64,000 bases of DNA. Origin: Schistosoma mansoni (Eukaryota; Platyhelminthes; Trematoda; Strigeidida; Schistosomatidae). Positions 22,927 through 34,376 of this stretch are shown piece by piece. How positions within the stretch are numbered: position 1 is the first letter of the stretch; every line of letters starts with the position of its first letter. Both the position numbers and the translations under genes were made by a program. Where the stretch lies: the NCBI RefSeq assembly GCF_000237925.1, contig NW_017385999.1, forward strand, positions 248,001 through 312,000, read 5' to 3'. Under the pieces are notes generated by a model. The model made no database searches. It was not told where the DNA came from and saw only the letters and a list, made by a program, of their open reading frames with translations.

Positions 22927-24171
22927 TGCATAATAACCAGGATATCATATTGTACAATAATTTCGAGAAAAAACGAATACAGACTATCATGCCTAGAAGT
23001 TTGTTTCATCCTGCTAATAGTTACATGATCAACATTTAGAAAGAGGATGTTTGGCAAAATATTTTTAGTTTATGCTCTATGGCGTTTACTTTTTTGCTTT
23101 GCAAATATATATTTCTCAACTAGCTACTCAGGGATGTTTTAGACCATTATTGATAATCAATCTACAATTAGGACTTTACAGAATCTTTTAGGGTCTCGAT
23201 ATAACGGAGTAATAATAGATGGTATTTTCAGAACCTACTTTTCTCTTAATGGCTATGTTCCTTTTAATTATTGTAGTCGAATTGTTTTTTCTGTTTATTA
23301 ACAGATAAAGTTATAAGCCAAGTTGTCCTTGTTCTGGCCATAGCTTTCATATTGACTCTGGGTTGTCAGTATCGCGTCTACAGTCCCGGCAGAATATCTT
23401 TAGGACAAATTAGATCCCGCACTAGCTGTCACGAAATTTCGAGAGAGCTAACTGGGATTATACCCATGATGTGGGCGGCTACTTAATTAAAATATCGTTG
23501 TACACTAACTACACTTTAGAGTTTTGTTAATTGGAAGCACCACTTTTAAACACAGTGTACGTCAATTTGTGTCCTTGATATTATGTTTAGTGCTAAGTTC
23601 TTGTGTACATGTGTTGCCAATAATTAATGTTGGAGTGGTCCTAAGAATTTCTCGCAATAGACATGACAAGCTCAGGAAACATTACGAAGCATTTCATCTG
23701 ATCAGCGTTGACTAAAAGTTTTGCTAGAAACATCACGAAAATGAAAAGCCACATGTAGAGTTTATGATTGGCTGCTTACTACACTGCTACTATGTTTAGT
23801 AGCATTCCAGAATTTTTAGGAAAACCCAAGGACTTATAAAATAAGAACCCTATATTTTTGGAGTAAAGTGCTTATCGCAAGTTTGCGCCTTTTCTCTCGT
23901 GTTCAAGTCGTTGTGTAGATTTAGCTTAGGGGTTACGAGACTAGCTTAGGATCCGAGTATAGCGTCCAATCAGTAAGACTTATCAATTAGTTAGTCAGTC
24001 ATGCACAACATAGGACTTAGCGCGTATGTGCATCAGTTCGAGTTGACACACCACACTAAGATTGCGGTATGAAAGTATCAGGACGTCCCTGAGGAGGGAA
24101 ACAGTCATATTACTAGTAGTAGGAAAGACGAGAAGAGGCATGGGAAGGTTTTGAGGCTAAGGATGTAAGGG
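22927..24171. other. NDUFB7 3' flank, no further gene
   Basis: Contains the 3' UTR of unknown length. No canonical AATAAA was found close to the stop, so the polyadenylation site is not placed. The open frame at 23,524-23,715 is without motif. Confidence 0.4.
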
Positions 24172-24516
24172 ATGATGAAGGGTAAATGCATCTGCTCGTC
24201 TCAGTTGATCCTGGGCTGTTTTATCCATCGTTTCCCACCACTGATTATGGTAAATGCCTAAACTCCAACCAGGTAGTCTGCACCTATCTACATGGATTGG
24301 TCCAATTATCAATGACGTCATGGGCTGATGCCAGATTTAGTTTGGCCGTCTCTATCTTCTAATCTTCTTCCACACCAACGTTGAGCATCGAGGTAGGAAG
24401 CGGTTGGGCATACGTGACACATGTTCCAACCACCTCAATTGGTGAACATTCAGCACTCCCTTGACCAACTTGCCATCTTCATTTACAACATTGTCTCTAA
24501 CCTCAATATTGCTCAC
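24172..24516 (-). mobile_element. Old RTE LINE copy F, left part (split by copy D)
   Basis: Anti-sense RT C-terminal region related to copies A-C (the block GGTTGGGCATACGTGACACA aligns with 12,566-12,585), but much more diverged. It is interrupted at 24,516 by copy D and resumes at 25,696. The higher divergence fits an older layer. Confidence 0.65.
24503..24516. repeat. Target-site duplication of RTE copy D (left)
   Basis: TCAATATTGCTCAC; its partner at 25,696-25,709 reads TCAATATTGCCCAC (13 of 14 identical). Confidence 0.75.
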
Positions 24517-25695
24517 AGTCAGTCAGCTACAACGTAGGACCAGGCATATATATGCATCGGTCCAAGTTGCCATACCCAGTCAGCACAACAAGATGAACAC
24601 CGAATTCATAGAAATAGTTAATTTAGTGGTGGTAGTATATAAAAGATAGGTTGTATAGAAGGATATGGTACAGGAAGAAAGACAGATATGAAGCAATTTA
24701 ACCTCATATTTTAAGGGAAGATAAAGAGTGTATACACCCACACCATTGTGATCGATTCTGAGCCATGTCACCCAGAGTCTCCAACCATTGGTTACGATAG
24801 TCACGCGGACCCCAACCAAGTAGTCTACATCTACCAACATGGCTCAGACTAGAAGTTAGTGACTTCAAACTCTGATGACACGTTTTGGTTCTGCCGCCCC
24901 TAACTTTCTTCCAACCATCCCCTACACTAGTCAGCATTGCGCGTCGTGGTAATCGGTGTTCAGGCATACGTAACACGTGGCCCAACCATCTCAGTCGATG
25001 AACATTCATGACCTCATCAACTGATTTACCATCATTCCCTAATACTCTGCGTCTAACCTCACTATTACTTACCCGGTGATCCCAGCAGATGCGAGCAATA
25101 TTTCTAGGGTATCTGTGGTCAAATACTAGTAACTTACAAGTATCCTGTACTCTTAATGGCCATGTTTCACAGCCGTAAAGTAGAACAGAGCGAACTGCTG
25201 TGCAGTATACTCGTCCCTTAATTGATATTTGGATATCTCGTTTTCTCCATAGGTGACGTAAGTTGGTAAAAGCCAAACGAGCTTTTTGAATCCGTGCTGA
25301 GATTTCGTCAGACACCATCCCATTAGGGCTGATCAGACTTCCAAGATAAGTTAAGTGTTCAACGTGTTATTTCCAGCAATAGGTTTATAATTAAGTTAAA
25401 CAAAAATGCGGACAGTGGACAACCTTGTCGGGCACCACTTGAGGTTGTAAAATCAGATGACAGTTCGACATAAGCTCTCACTCCACTTATAGTGTTCCAG
25501 TAAAAAGCCTTCACAAGGTTTATATACTTCTGAGGCACACCTTTCAATGACAGACACTGCCACAGAACCTCTCGGTCTACAGTCAAATGCTGCTCTTAAG
25601 TCAAGAAAAACTATCATTGTCAGACGCCGATAAGCATGTCCGTGCTCAAAAACCTGACGAATAGTGAATGAGTAGTCGATGCAGCCACGACTAGT
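24517..25695 (-). mobile_element. RTE LINE copy D, 5'-truncated, nested in copy F
   Basis: Nearly identical to copy B (it shares HRYPRNIAR where copy C has HRYLRNIAR). It runs from the tail AGTCAGTCAGC (complement of GCTGACTGACT) to an RT position equal to [11 protein letters not shown] of copy C. An internal deletion near 25,350 removes the YADD box and the flanking block (about 250 bp), with an 11-nt filler GTTGAACACTT (minus-strand sense) at the joint. A 615-bp frame at 24,704-25,318 is still open. Target duplications flank it. Confidence 0.85.
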
Positions 25696-25800
25696 TCAAT
25701 ATTGCCCACTCGGTGGTTTCAACACATACGAGCGACGCTTAGAAGACATTTCTGAGGGAATATTGGTAACCTACGGCTCAAGGCCCATTAATATTTTCTG
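25696..25800 (-). mobile_element. Old RTE LINE copy F, right part
   Basis: Continues the RT C-terminal region of copy F after copy D. The block ATTGCCCACTCGGTGGTTTC corresponds to the RVSN region of copy A near 12,670-12,690. The end is indistinct. Confidence 0.55.
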
Positions 25801-27270
25801 AATTAAAGGGTGCCTTAGAGCACTCGAAATTTCCTGTAATTTCCATTCCACATACGTGTTGTCCTAAGATAAATATTTTCCCCCGATTTCGTGTAAGGAA
25901 TAGTTTAGTTTGCAGGTCCACAAAACCAGAGCATAAGCTTGGCAAGAATATGTTATTTTAAAAGGTTTAAGCTATTTCAAGACCAATAACTCTATACTGT
26001 TTATCCTCTAAAATGTTCAAGATAGTGATAATCGAAGGTATAAGGAATGTAAACAAACGTTATCAGATTACAGGTGCGGAGTTAACAGTCATTATCGATC
26101 TGAGTTCAACAATCGTCACTTTAACTGTTAGGAATAGAAATTTTACACATTTCGAGTAGAAGCAAACAAATTTAGCCGTGCTTCCAGAGTGTCAATTACA
26201 ACAAAGATTGTGTTGCTTAAAGAAACAAATACAGATAAGTATATATACTTGTCTTCTTGATTCCCCTAGCTAATTCCCAATATTTTAACTTCAAATAAAA
26301 GAAATCCATAATTTCCTATGAAACTGTTTGGCAGTTAATGGTCTTAAACAACACTGAGGCTTTCACACGGTTTTCATATTGATTTGTACTCAACCAACAA
26401 CATACTCCTGGCTGAGCGGTAGGCTGACATGTGGGATATATTTTAAGTAGTTTGGTGTTTAGATTTACAAGTTTACTAACTAATTCACCTTTATGGACAA
26501 AAAATCTGACTTCAACGTTTATTCCTGAGTAAGTGTATTGCACGACAAATACTCTACGAAGATATAAACGTTTGAGAATAATGGAGTTTCGATATCATTC
26601 AGTCGTAGTAGCTATTTTTTTATGCAGTGGAATAACCGGAATGTTTAATGGAATAACTGCGTTTCGGTAGATGAGTAGTTCTGGTCGTGCACTTCTAATC
26701 AGTCAACAAACCTATCATATTCACGTTTTGATGCACATGAACCCTAGTCCATCGGTAGACATACACTTTCCAGAACAAGGCGATTGCTGCTATGTCAACT
26801 AACAATAAACTGAAGTCGGATGTCGATATGGTGCACTCGTGGAGTATTATCCAATACTTGGCAACCTTTAAGCACATTAAACCTCAATCTACTGTTTATT
26901 ACGTTGGAAAATAGTGTCCTACGCCCCAGAGTATTAATGACTTTACTAGTGTCTTAATTTGGGCTGTGGGATCCTAATTAGTCTGTGAATTGAAGTTGCA
27001 GATTGTTACCTAGTGATAGTAAGTCATAACAAAGAACAAAGGTTATTAGAGAATCAACGTTTCATGTTACTTATTATCCTGAAAAGCTTGATAGAAGGCA
27101 CTGAGAGTGAAAATTCTGGTGATGCATTTAAAGTGTAGCAAAGTCTCATTTGACCGCATAAGTATCCGAAAAACTAGTTAAGAAGGCTGCATAAACCTGT
27201 ACGAGTTATTCAAAGTTATTCATTAATAAGTCTGAAACATCAGTACTCCCAAAACATTGCAAATTAAGAA
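25801..27270. other. TMEM199 3' flank, no further gene
   Basis: No coding motif. On the minus strand an AATAAA (plus-strand TTTATT at 26,895-26,900) lies about 370 nt beyond the TMEM199 stop and is the nearest canonical polyadenylation signal noticed. The open frames at 26,316-26,543 and 26,695-26,877 lack motifs. Confidence 0.4.
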
Positions 27271-27912
27271 TCACCCATACATTTTCTCCAATGAACTGAA
27301 ATTTCTAAGCAGGAAGTAGAAGTCAGCAACCAGAACTACTGCCGCACACAACAAACCACAGACAATACGCGAGAAGAGTGATATAGAATAACTGGCGAAC
27401 ATTAAATCAGGAAGGAAATATCCGAACGCAAAGGCGGACATCACAATAACAATGAAATTGAGAACCATAAAGAGTTGTTTCCTAGCGCATTTGAGTTCAG
27501 AAAAGCAAGTTTTCTGAACCTTGGAAGTTGTTGAAAAGACCATGGGTGTACCAATATCTTTTGTTATTTTTTCGTAGCCTTTGTTATCATACTTATTTTT
27601 TAGTTCTTCGCAGTGAGCATCAAAAACTTGATTTCTAAAAGTCTGCTTTATCGCTGGAAAGACTATTGAAGTGTCCAGAGAAATGCGCCAAAATTGGAGA
27701 TAAATATTGTCCTTGCTAGTATCCGACAGCATCTTCGTTAGGTGATAGCAGTCATTTACAACTGAAAACGGGACAACTGAATTTTTTTCTAGTACTTGGT
27801 TTATTGAATTTTTGAGTTCTGGTGAGCATATATCTAGACCACCAACCTTGGACAAATACGTTGAAAGTTTATCGGTAAGGAGGAACTCCAGATTGATCGA
27901 CCTTGAGCCCAT
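27271..27912 (-). CDS. TMEM199: TMEM199 / Vma12-like V-ATPase assembly factor
   Basis: Homologue of yeast Vma12 and human TMEM199, an ER membrane protein needed to assemble the Vo sector of the vacuolar H+-ATPase. 213 residues, close to the human 208. In order: an N-terminal helical region (LEFLLTDKLSTYLSKV, 8-23); the conserved core VVPFSVVNDCYHLTKML and IYLQFWRISLDTSIVFPA; the family signature KYDNKGYEKITKDIG (about 107-121), matching human 'ANEEYKRITRNV'; then two membrane helices, QLFMVLNFIVIVMSAFAFGY (about 146-165) and IVCGLLCAAVVLVADFYFLL (about 184-203). One coding exon, complete by length and by family N-terminus. Convergent with NDUFB7. An acceptor-like CTGTAG ends 26 nt before the ATG. 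Assignment is by motif order; no alignment could be run. Confidence 0.9.
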   Translation of the reverse strand: MGSRSINLEFLLTDKLSTYLSKVGGLDICSPELKNSINQVLEKNSVVPFSVVNDCYHLTKMLSDTSKDNIYLQFWRISLDTSIVFPAIKQTFRNQVFDAHCEELKNKYDNKGYEKITKDIGTPMVFSTTSKVQKTCFSELKCARKQLFMVLNFIVIVMSAFAFGYFLPDLMFASYSISLFSRIVCGLLCAAVVLVADFYFLLRNFSSLEKMYG

Positions 27913-27938
27913 CTGGTTTAACGCAGCACCAGTATGAC

Positions 27939-27955
27939 CTACAGATGATTGGTAA
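27939..27955 (-). promoter_or_regulatory. Splice-acceptor-like site before TMEM199 ATG
   Basis: On the minus strand a pyrimidine-rich stretch ends in CATCTGTAG, with AG at 27,940-27,939, leaving a 26-nt leader before the ATG. The frame is open back through it without a better start, so it is either a cis acceptor of a non-coding exon or a spliced-leader acceptor. Confidence 0.35.
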
Positions 27956-29749
27956 AAACAAATAATAATTTTACATTAGTTATGACTTCTAGTAACCTTT
28001 CTCTATGATAGTGCATGAGCTTTAAGGTCGATCATTAAGTTCGCAACAAATAGTTTCACTAATGAATTCAACTAAGGTCAAATAAGTGATCTTCAACAAA
28101 TGCAAAATGATGTTGAATGGTTTGACTAGAAGGATAATACTTATCTCTTCAGGTGGAAAAACGCTTTACTTAATAAAGTACGAAGTCCAGGAAGGAGGTC
28201 GCGATTTTGTTTGAAGGACTTAGGAGATATTGCTATGAAGATGCCACAAATATTCGGAGTTTGAGAACACTGTAACCGGGATCACCTTTTATGATCGAAA
28301 CGTGCCAACCCGGTTAAATTGAAAGTCATAAGCGAAGAGGCTCGAGGATATATTTGGTAGAATATCAATGTATGGAGAAGTGACTAGGCTGGGTTGGCTA
28401 GTGGTTGTCAGAGAATTGAAGCACTTCGTACTCGTGATCTGGTGCGAATGCATGACCTAGCGCCTTCAACTAGGTAAGTCCATTGAAACTACTGCGGTCA
28501 GCTTCAAATGTCGAAGACTTACAGAGCTATTGATTTTGATGAATTATTTACCTCTAAAGCTTAAAATATATGGAGCGTCATCGAATATTTGAAATCACCA
28601 TTTTTAAAGAAGAAATGTCTGGACTTTTACACAGATGTATTCCTTTGGTTCAGTGTTATGGCTGAATTTATGTATTTTGAAAGTGTACCGGATATATTCG
28701 TAGTCTCTTATTCTAAAGAATATAAACGCTATGTTTTTGTTTTTCTTGTAGCTTAATATTATTATTTGACCACTTCAGTAATTGTTTGTTCTGTAGCTAA
28801 CTAAAATTTTCGCACCCTTCCGATGTCTTCAAAATAATGCTGATGTTGGTAATTTACATCAACTAGTTCCAGGGCGGCATCTGTAGACCTGGTCGTGTTT
28901 TTAAGATAGCGGTTGCTCAACGAAAGATTCGTCCGTTGCCAAGGATTCGTACATGAGTTCAAGGATTTACAAAAACTACATGAATTAGGAAACTCACAAA
29001 TCCAGATGATAAACACATCTTACAATCGTTAGCAAACAAAAGAAAGTTATGATGAATGTGTGTTGTTTTCAGATGACCCTATCTATGTCAAGCGACACCC
29101 GGAAGATTCAGAACGTATTGAAAAACCATAGAAAGTTATATTGTGAAGGTCAGAGTATCTCGGTTGTGGGCCTGTACTTGAATTTGCTGTGAGCGTTATT
29201 GAGTAGTAGATGCAGTTTTTAAGTATAGTTTATGTCTGCCCATGTTCAACAATGTTTATTGTGTGTTGTTCATTGATTAGCTTATCAGATGAATAAGGGA
29301 AAGACGTAGCTCCTTGACTACAAAAAGCGACCACGTAAGGCAATCTAGTCAAATGCGTGAAGAAAAGTTTTCACAAATAAATAGTTACCAGTGGTGTCCA
29401 ATGAATGGAGTCTAGGATGGCTATGTTTCATTGCATAACTAAATATTAGCAAGCTGGCTGTGCACACTAAGATATGTTTAGTTTGCTACCTCAGAGTTCA
29501 TTGTTAATAGAGATTTATTCCGAGTAAAATTCTGACTGGACTTCGTTTTGTGAAGAAACTACAAACTCATGTGCTGGAATACGTGGAGATAGTTAATAAA
29601 AGCTTATTTTGTAATTATTACTTCGTGCTCTCAATAACTAGCTGTTGCGATGATAACAAGTCTATGTATTTGCTACCTACATTTACAAATCACATGCATG
29701 TCCTTATTATGTAATTACGCTGGATACACACCTTGCATCATTTCAGTAA
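27956..29749. other. TMEM199 5' flank, no recognised gene
   Basis: The part around 28,190-28,520 has the look of an old interspersed repeat (GC-richer, broken frame), but I cannot name its family. No open frame with a motif is present. Confidence 0.35.
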
Positions 29750-31985
29750 TATCTGGAATCCATGTCTACCTCGATGGTGGATTACGAGACCAATGAAAGT
29801 CCAAAACATGCCTTCTACTGACAACTTAAGTAATGTTCCATGCCTTCGTTTGCGTATAGTTTACTTTTCGACGCTGGTGCTTTAAACTTTCTAGGATGAC
29901 TCACGGATCAGCACTGTATCACGTCATTCCAAAGGAAGGTTGATTAAATTATTAACTAGACGGAACCAGATTTGCTAAAAGCTCTGGGACAATTTCTTGG
30001 GATGTGTAATTTCTATCATTGTTTCTCGTCGAATCGTACAATAACACTAAAATCTCTAACCGATCTTCTGTGGCTTACTCGAAGAAAAACGAAAATTTTA
30101 ACTTATCCCTCGATGCAAAAGCAGCTTTTATTAACGCAAAGTCTATGATGATGATAACTGCTATATTGAAGCATTTAAACTCGGATCCCTCAACTCACCT
30201 GATTTTGTGCACCGATACCTCAGAAAGAGCCTTAGAGGCAGTGCTGCAAGAACGAGCGAAAGACCCAGTCACACTTCATCGTTTTCTTCTAAACTTCTGT
30301 CAGTAGCCCGAATACGCTATGAAACCTGAGGACATGGGTTATTAAAGTTGTGTTTGACGATAAAACATTCCAATTTCCTATTACAATGACGTGAGTCGAC
30401 AATAATGACCGGTGACAAACCCATATGTTTTTCTTTTATCGTATCATGTTATCGGCATTCAACGTGTGAAGCGCGACAGTTGGATTAGATCCTACAATAA
30501 ACAAGCGACATGGACACTGTAATGTTGTTGTAACGGGTGGTGTCCAAAGTCTGATACTGACTTACGATGTGGTATGCACTAACCCCCCACCTTACCACTT
30601 GGGTAAAAACACGAGAGTAAGCGAGAATGTATATTGTGCTACCGAATAAAAGTCATAAATACACACTTGCGTACATACAACTCTACTCCTTAATGAATTC
30701 ATCTATTTCTTAGCCAGTGAAACGCACTTGTCCTTCAGGTAACTTCTGCTTGCCATCGATCGAGCTTCTCACTAGACCAGTGCTGACTGGTCCATCATAT
30801 CAGCCTTAGCAGACGCCGTATCAAGAAAGGACATTAACAAGCTGGTACAGAACAAGATATCGATCTGGAAACCTTGGCTAAGTTACATGCAGATAACGCA
30901 GATTTAAAAACGTGCGAAGAAAAGCTTAACTCCATCTGCAAACGTCTACGGATTCTTTTCTCCGAGTTTTTCTATCATCTGTGACGTTTAAGCAGGCGAT
31001 ACCCGTCCCTTTGCTCCTAAAGTTTCTGGCGAGGAGTGTTTCGACAGTTCCATGGTCTATCACACTACGATATTCGGGCTACAACAAAACTCATCATGAA
31101 ACGTTATGTTTGGCTGAAAATTAACTCAGATGTAGAAATGTGACGGTGAAACTGCATATAATGTCAGCACAGTAAGGTATAATGGCGTGTTGTCAGTGGC
31201 AATATAAAATTTTCATTATCCAGCACGTTCATACAGATACCGTCGGTCTCCTCTCACCTTTTAACTCTTTCACTCACATCATAATCAGTGTTGACAGGTT
31301 TACCAGGTGGACAATAGCATATCACATTAGAGATACATAAGCAGAGTCGATAGACTCAGTACTCTTTTACAGTTGGATATCAAAATATGGATTGCCAATA
31401 CCACCACTACAGAACGAGGATCCCAGTTTCAATTTGTCCTATTCTAGGAGTTCATCAGACTTTTAGGAGTGAATCACATAAAGACAACAGCTTACCACTC
31501 GTCATTCAGTGACCCATTCGAAAGATTTCGCAGTCAATAAAAGTGTCCGCCAATGTCATGGGCTGACACAACAAAATGGGATGACATTTTACCACTAGTC
31601 CTCTCTGAGTTTTATTTTAACAACTTACGAAGATGTATGCTGCACATCAGCCGAACTATTCTACAGTGCAACTTTGGCCCCTACTGAACCAACCGGTTAA
31701 GCCTAACGAAAAGAACATCAAGCGATATAACACGTGTAGCGAGCCTTTTATTACAAACAATGACGCAGAATAAAGAGGCACCTCCGCGTGAAAATGGTTG
31801 TCATGTACAATTCAAAAAATATCTACAGACATGCAAATTCATTTTTATCCACGTCGACGCCATTCGGAAACCATTAAGGCAACCGTATGAAAGACCTTAC
31901 CAAGTCGTTAAACGTATAAGTAGACACTCCATCATTGACAAAAGTGAAAAGAAGGAAACCCGACAGATAGAATAAAACCTGATTT
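29750..31985 (+). mobile_element. Ty3/gypsy LTR retrotransposon pol fossil
   Basis: A broken pol on the + strand. RNase H-like sequence lies near 30,100-30,300 (for example STHLILCTDTSERALEAVLQ). The zinc-binding and core part of an integrase lie from about 30,980 to 31,680, and a GPY/F-like C-terminal module near 31,850-31,985 (RKPLRQPYERPYQVVKR). The order RT/RNase H then integrase is that of Ty3/gypsy. No LTRs could be recognised at either end. It is heavily degraded with many breaks, so it is old and inactive. Confidence 0.7.
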
Positions 31986-34109
31986 CTACGATGACTAACA
32001 GAAAGAAGAAAATGGTATTTTAAGTAAGCAGTCCCAACCGTTTATTACAACAAAGCCGGATACCAACAAGAAACTAAGTACCAATCATACATGCTCAACA
32101 CTTTCAGACGGAGCAGTAAAAAGCATGAAATCAATGTTTACTTTATAGATTACCAAAAACCACACAAATACCAACTAAAAAAATACTCAATCTATTTTAC
32201 TTAATAACAACAGTAACTTTTTATCCAATTTAAAGTGAATCAGGCCATGAAACTTTGAATAATGTAATTTGAAAGTGTAATTACGTGGGTTAATCAGTAA
32301 GATCACTCCAAATTAATCATAGTGGGATAAAATACATATACCTTAGTACAAGAATGGGTTTTGTGATTTCGCTTTGGATAGTTTTTCAAGTAATCATATT
32401 ATCTGGAGGTAGAGCTGAATGAAACTCTGGAAATATCTTTTGCCAAACTGGTCAGCTCGGAACTTAAATATGGCAGTATATGATGTACTCGTAAAGTTTT
32501 TTTATAATTAGCATTGGATTTAAAACCATAAAGAACTGAAGCCCGTGTATATTTCACTGCTAGTAATGCGTTTAGTTAAGATTTACTAAGACTGTATGTA
32601 CAGACTTTACTGTATCACAAAGTGTTAGCCTCACACCATTAAAATTTTGAAAGCAGCTAATTATCATCTGCCAAACTGCAATCTAATAACATCTTCCAGA
32701 AGTTCTAGTATATTTTTTTGAAAATTTTTATTTTATACTTCCTCGATCTAGGCAGCAGGAGGCTTCCGCGAGTTTGACACCATAGTTTGTCGTGTTTGAT
32801 CATGAGGTGCATCATTGATCTTAGTGCTGAACCGTTTCAGACACCAATATGAGAATATATATTGCCATGTCTAAATTCTGCTCTGGTCCATTTTTGAAGA
32901 ACGGTTCATTGATAAACCCGTAAACTACGACCCAAACAACGAAGAAGAACAGATTTTATTACAGGTACCAACATTTTTGCATAAATTGCAAGTAATCAAC
33001 ACGGATATATTATTCTAATAGTAATTTTAAAACAAGCCCTCAAAGGCGAAATTGTCGAAATCGCAAATAGAGAAAGTAGGGAATCGGGGATTTCCAAGAT
33101 TACAGTTCTAGACAGGCACGTTTCACGTATATTAAAAAAAATTTTGAATAGCATTTCCTATCTGTTTATGGATCATCATCGTACTTTCCTTCTATTTGTT
33201 ACTTGATTTGCAGTATTATTCTGTCGTCAACTATCCAGAGTTGTTTGCATGCGTCTTATGCGGGAATGTCGCCTTTTATTGGGACAACAAAAAGCATGTC
33301 TTCTGCGTATTACGCAAGTTGTTATATAACAGTTGATGATATTTTGTTCTAAATGTCGTTAAGCCATCAACTATCTTGCTATGCTCATATCAACTATGGA
33401 ACATAGGTTCGGTTTCTATGCTTTTTAGCAAGTTATTCAACATTAAGGTGTTCAATATTTTACAAGAATCTAACTACTTATCTATGAAATTAAATATGAA
33501 GCTAATTATGGAAACATTTCTAACACCAAGTGTGCATATAGCAAACTATCAGGATAAAAAATAGATTTTAAATCATAACATTAATGATTTTTAATTATTT
33601 AGGCTATATGCACTTCTCTCTTAATTGAATAATTATCAAAATTTTCAGTACACATAAACATTTTAAAATATTCAATTAGGCGAAGATGATCAGGAGTAAT
33701 AACAGAATACTGAAATTACAAAATGAATATATCACTTTTTTTTACATCAAATAGTGTTTGGGCAATAAAAAACATACACGCAACACTCATTCAGAGGCGA
33801 TGTAAATTAAAAAGTGGGATGTTGACTAACACAATGTGCTTGATAAATCTTCGTGTAAGTTGTTGAGCCTAAGCAAGAAACAGGTTATGAGATGTAAGAC
33901 TAACCAATAAAAAAGCAGGATACAAACAGTATTTACAATACTTTGAAGCATAGTATTTAAAAATAATTTAACATTTACTGTTTATCATACTATTTTGAGT
34001 TTAAAGGTAATAAACATAACTGTTCAACTTCCAATATCTGAAACTTAAACATGAAGACAAAAAACAGTAGTATGTATGTATATATCGATATAGATATTTG
34101 TGCACCATA
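31986..34109. other. Paxillin 3' flank and 3' UTR, no other gene
   Basis: Contains the paxillin 3' UTR (minus strand). The nearest AATAAA on that strand is at 33,275-33,280, about 830 nt past the stop; no closer canonical signal was found. A 62-codon + frame at 33,376-33,564 has no motif. Confidence 0.4.
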
Positions 34110-34376
34110 CTAACCAAACAATTGGGTAAAACACTGATGACAGTATGGTTTACTTGAATGTTCTTTAAATGTACCAGTTTGTAATGGATGTAAACAATAG
34201 GCGCATAAAAAATGCTCTGGATGATAACGTTTACCGAGTGCGTTTACACACCTTCCAGTAATTGGTAGGGAGCATGAAAAGCATAATAATCCACGTCTTG
34301 AATAATAGTGAGAATCACAGTAAGGATATCCTTCAATTTCATGGAAACTTGATCCAGTGAGTATTCTATTACAATC
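34110..34376 (-). CDS. PXN: Paxillin last exon: second half of LIM3 and LIM4
   Basis: 88 codons and the stop TAG (34,112-34,110). Contains GSSFHEIEGYPYCDSHYYSR and GRCVNALGKRYHPEHFLCAY, nearly the human LIM3-LIM4 pattern. Acceptor TTATACAG, phase 0. Confidence 0.93.
   Translation of the reverse strand, partial: DCNRILTGSSFHEIEGYPYCDSHYYSRRGLLCFSCSLPITGRCVNALGKRYHPEHFLCAYCLHPLQTGTFKEHSSKPYCHQCFTQLFG

Noticed and set aside
30019-30306. 95-codon frame as a host gene
   Set aside because: It matches RNase H of Ty3/gypsy elements and lies in a broken pol.
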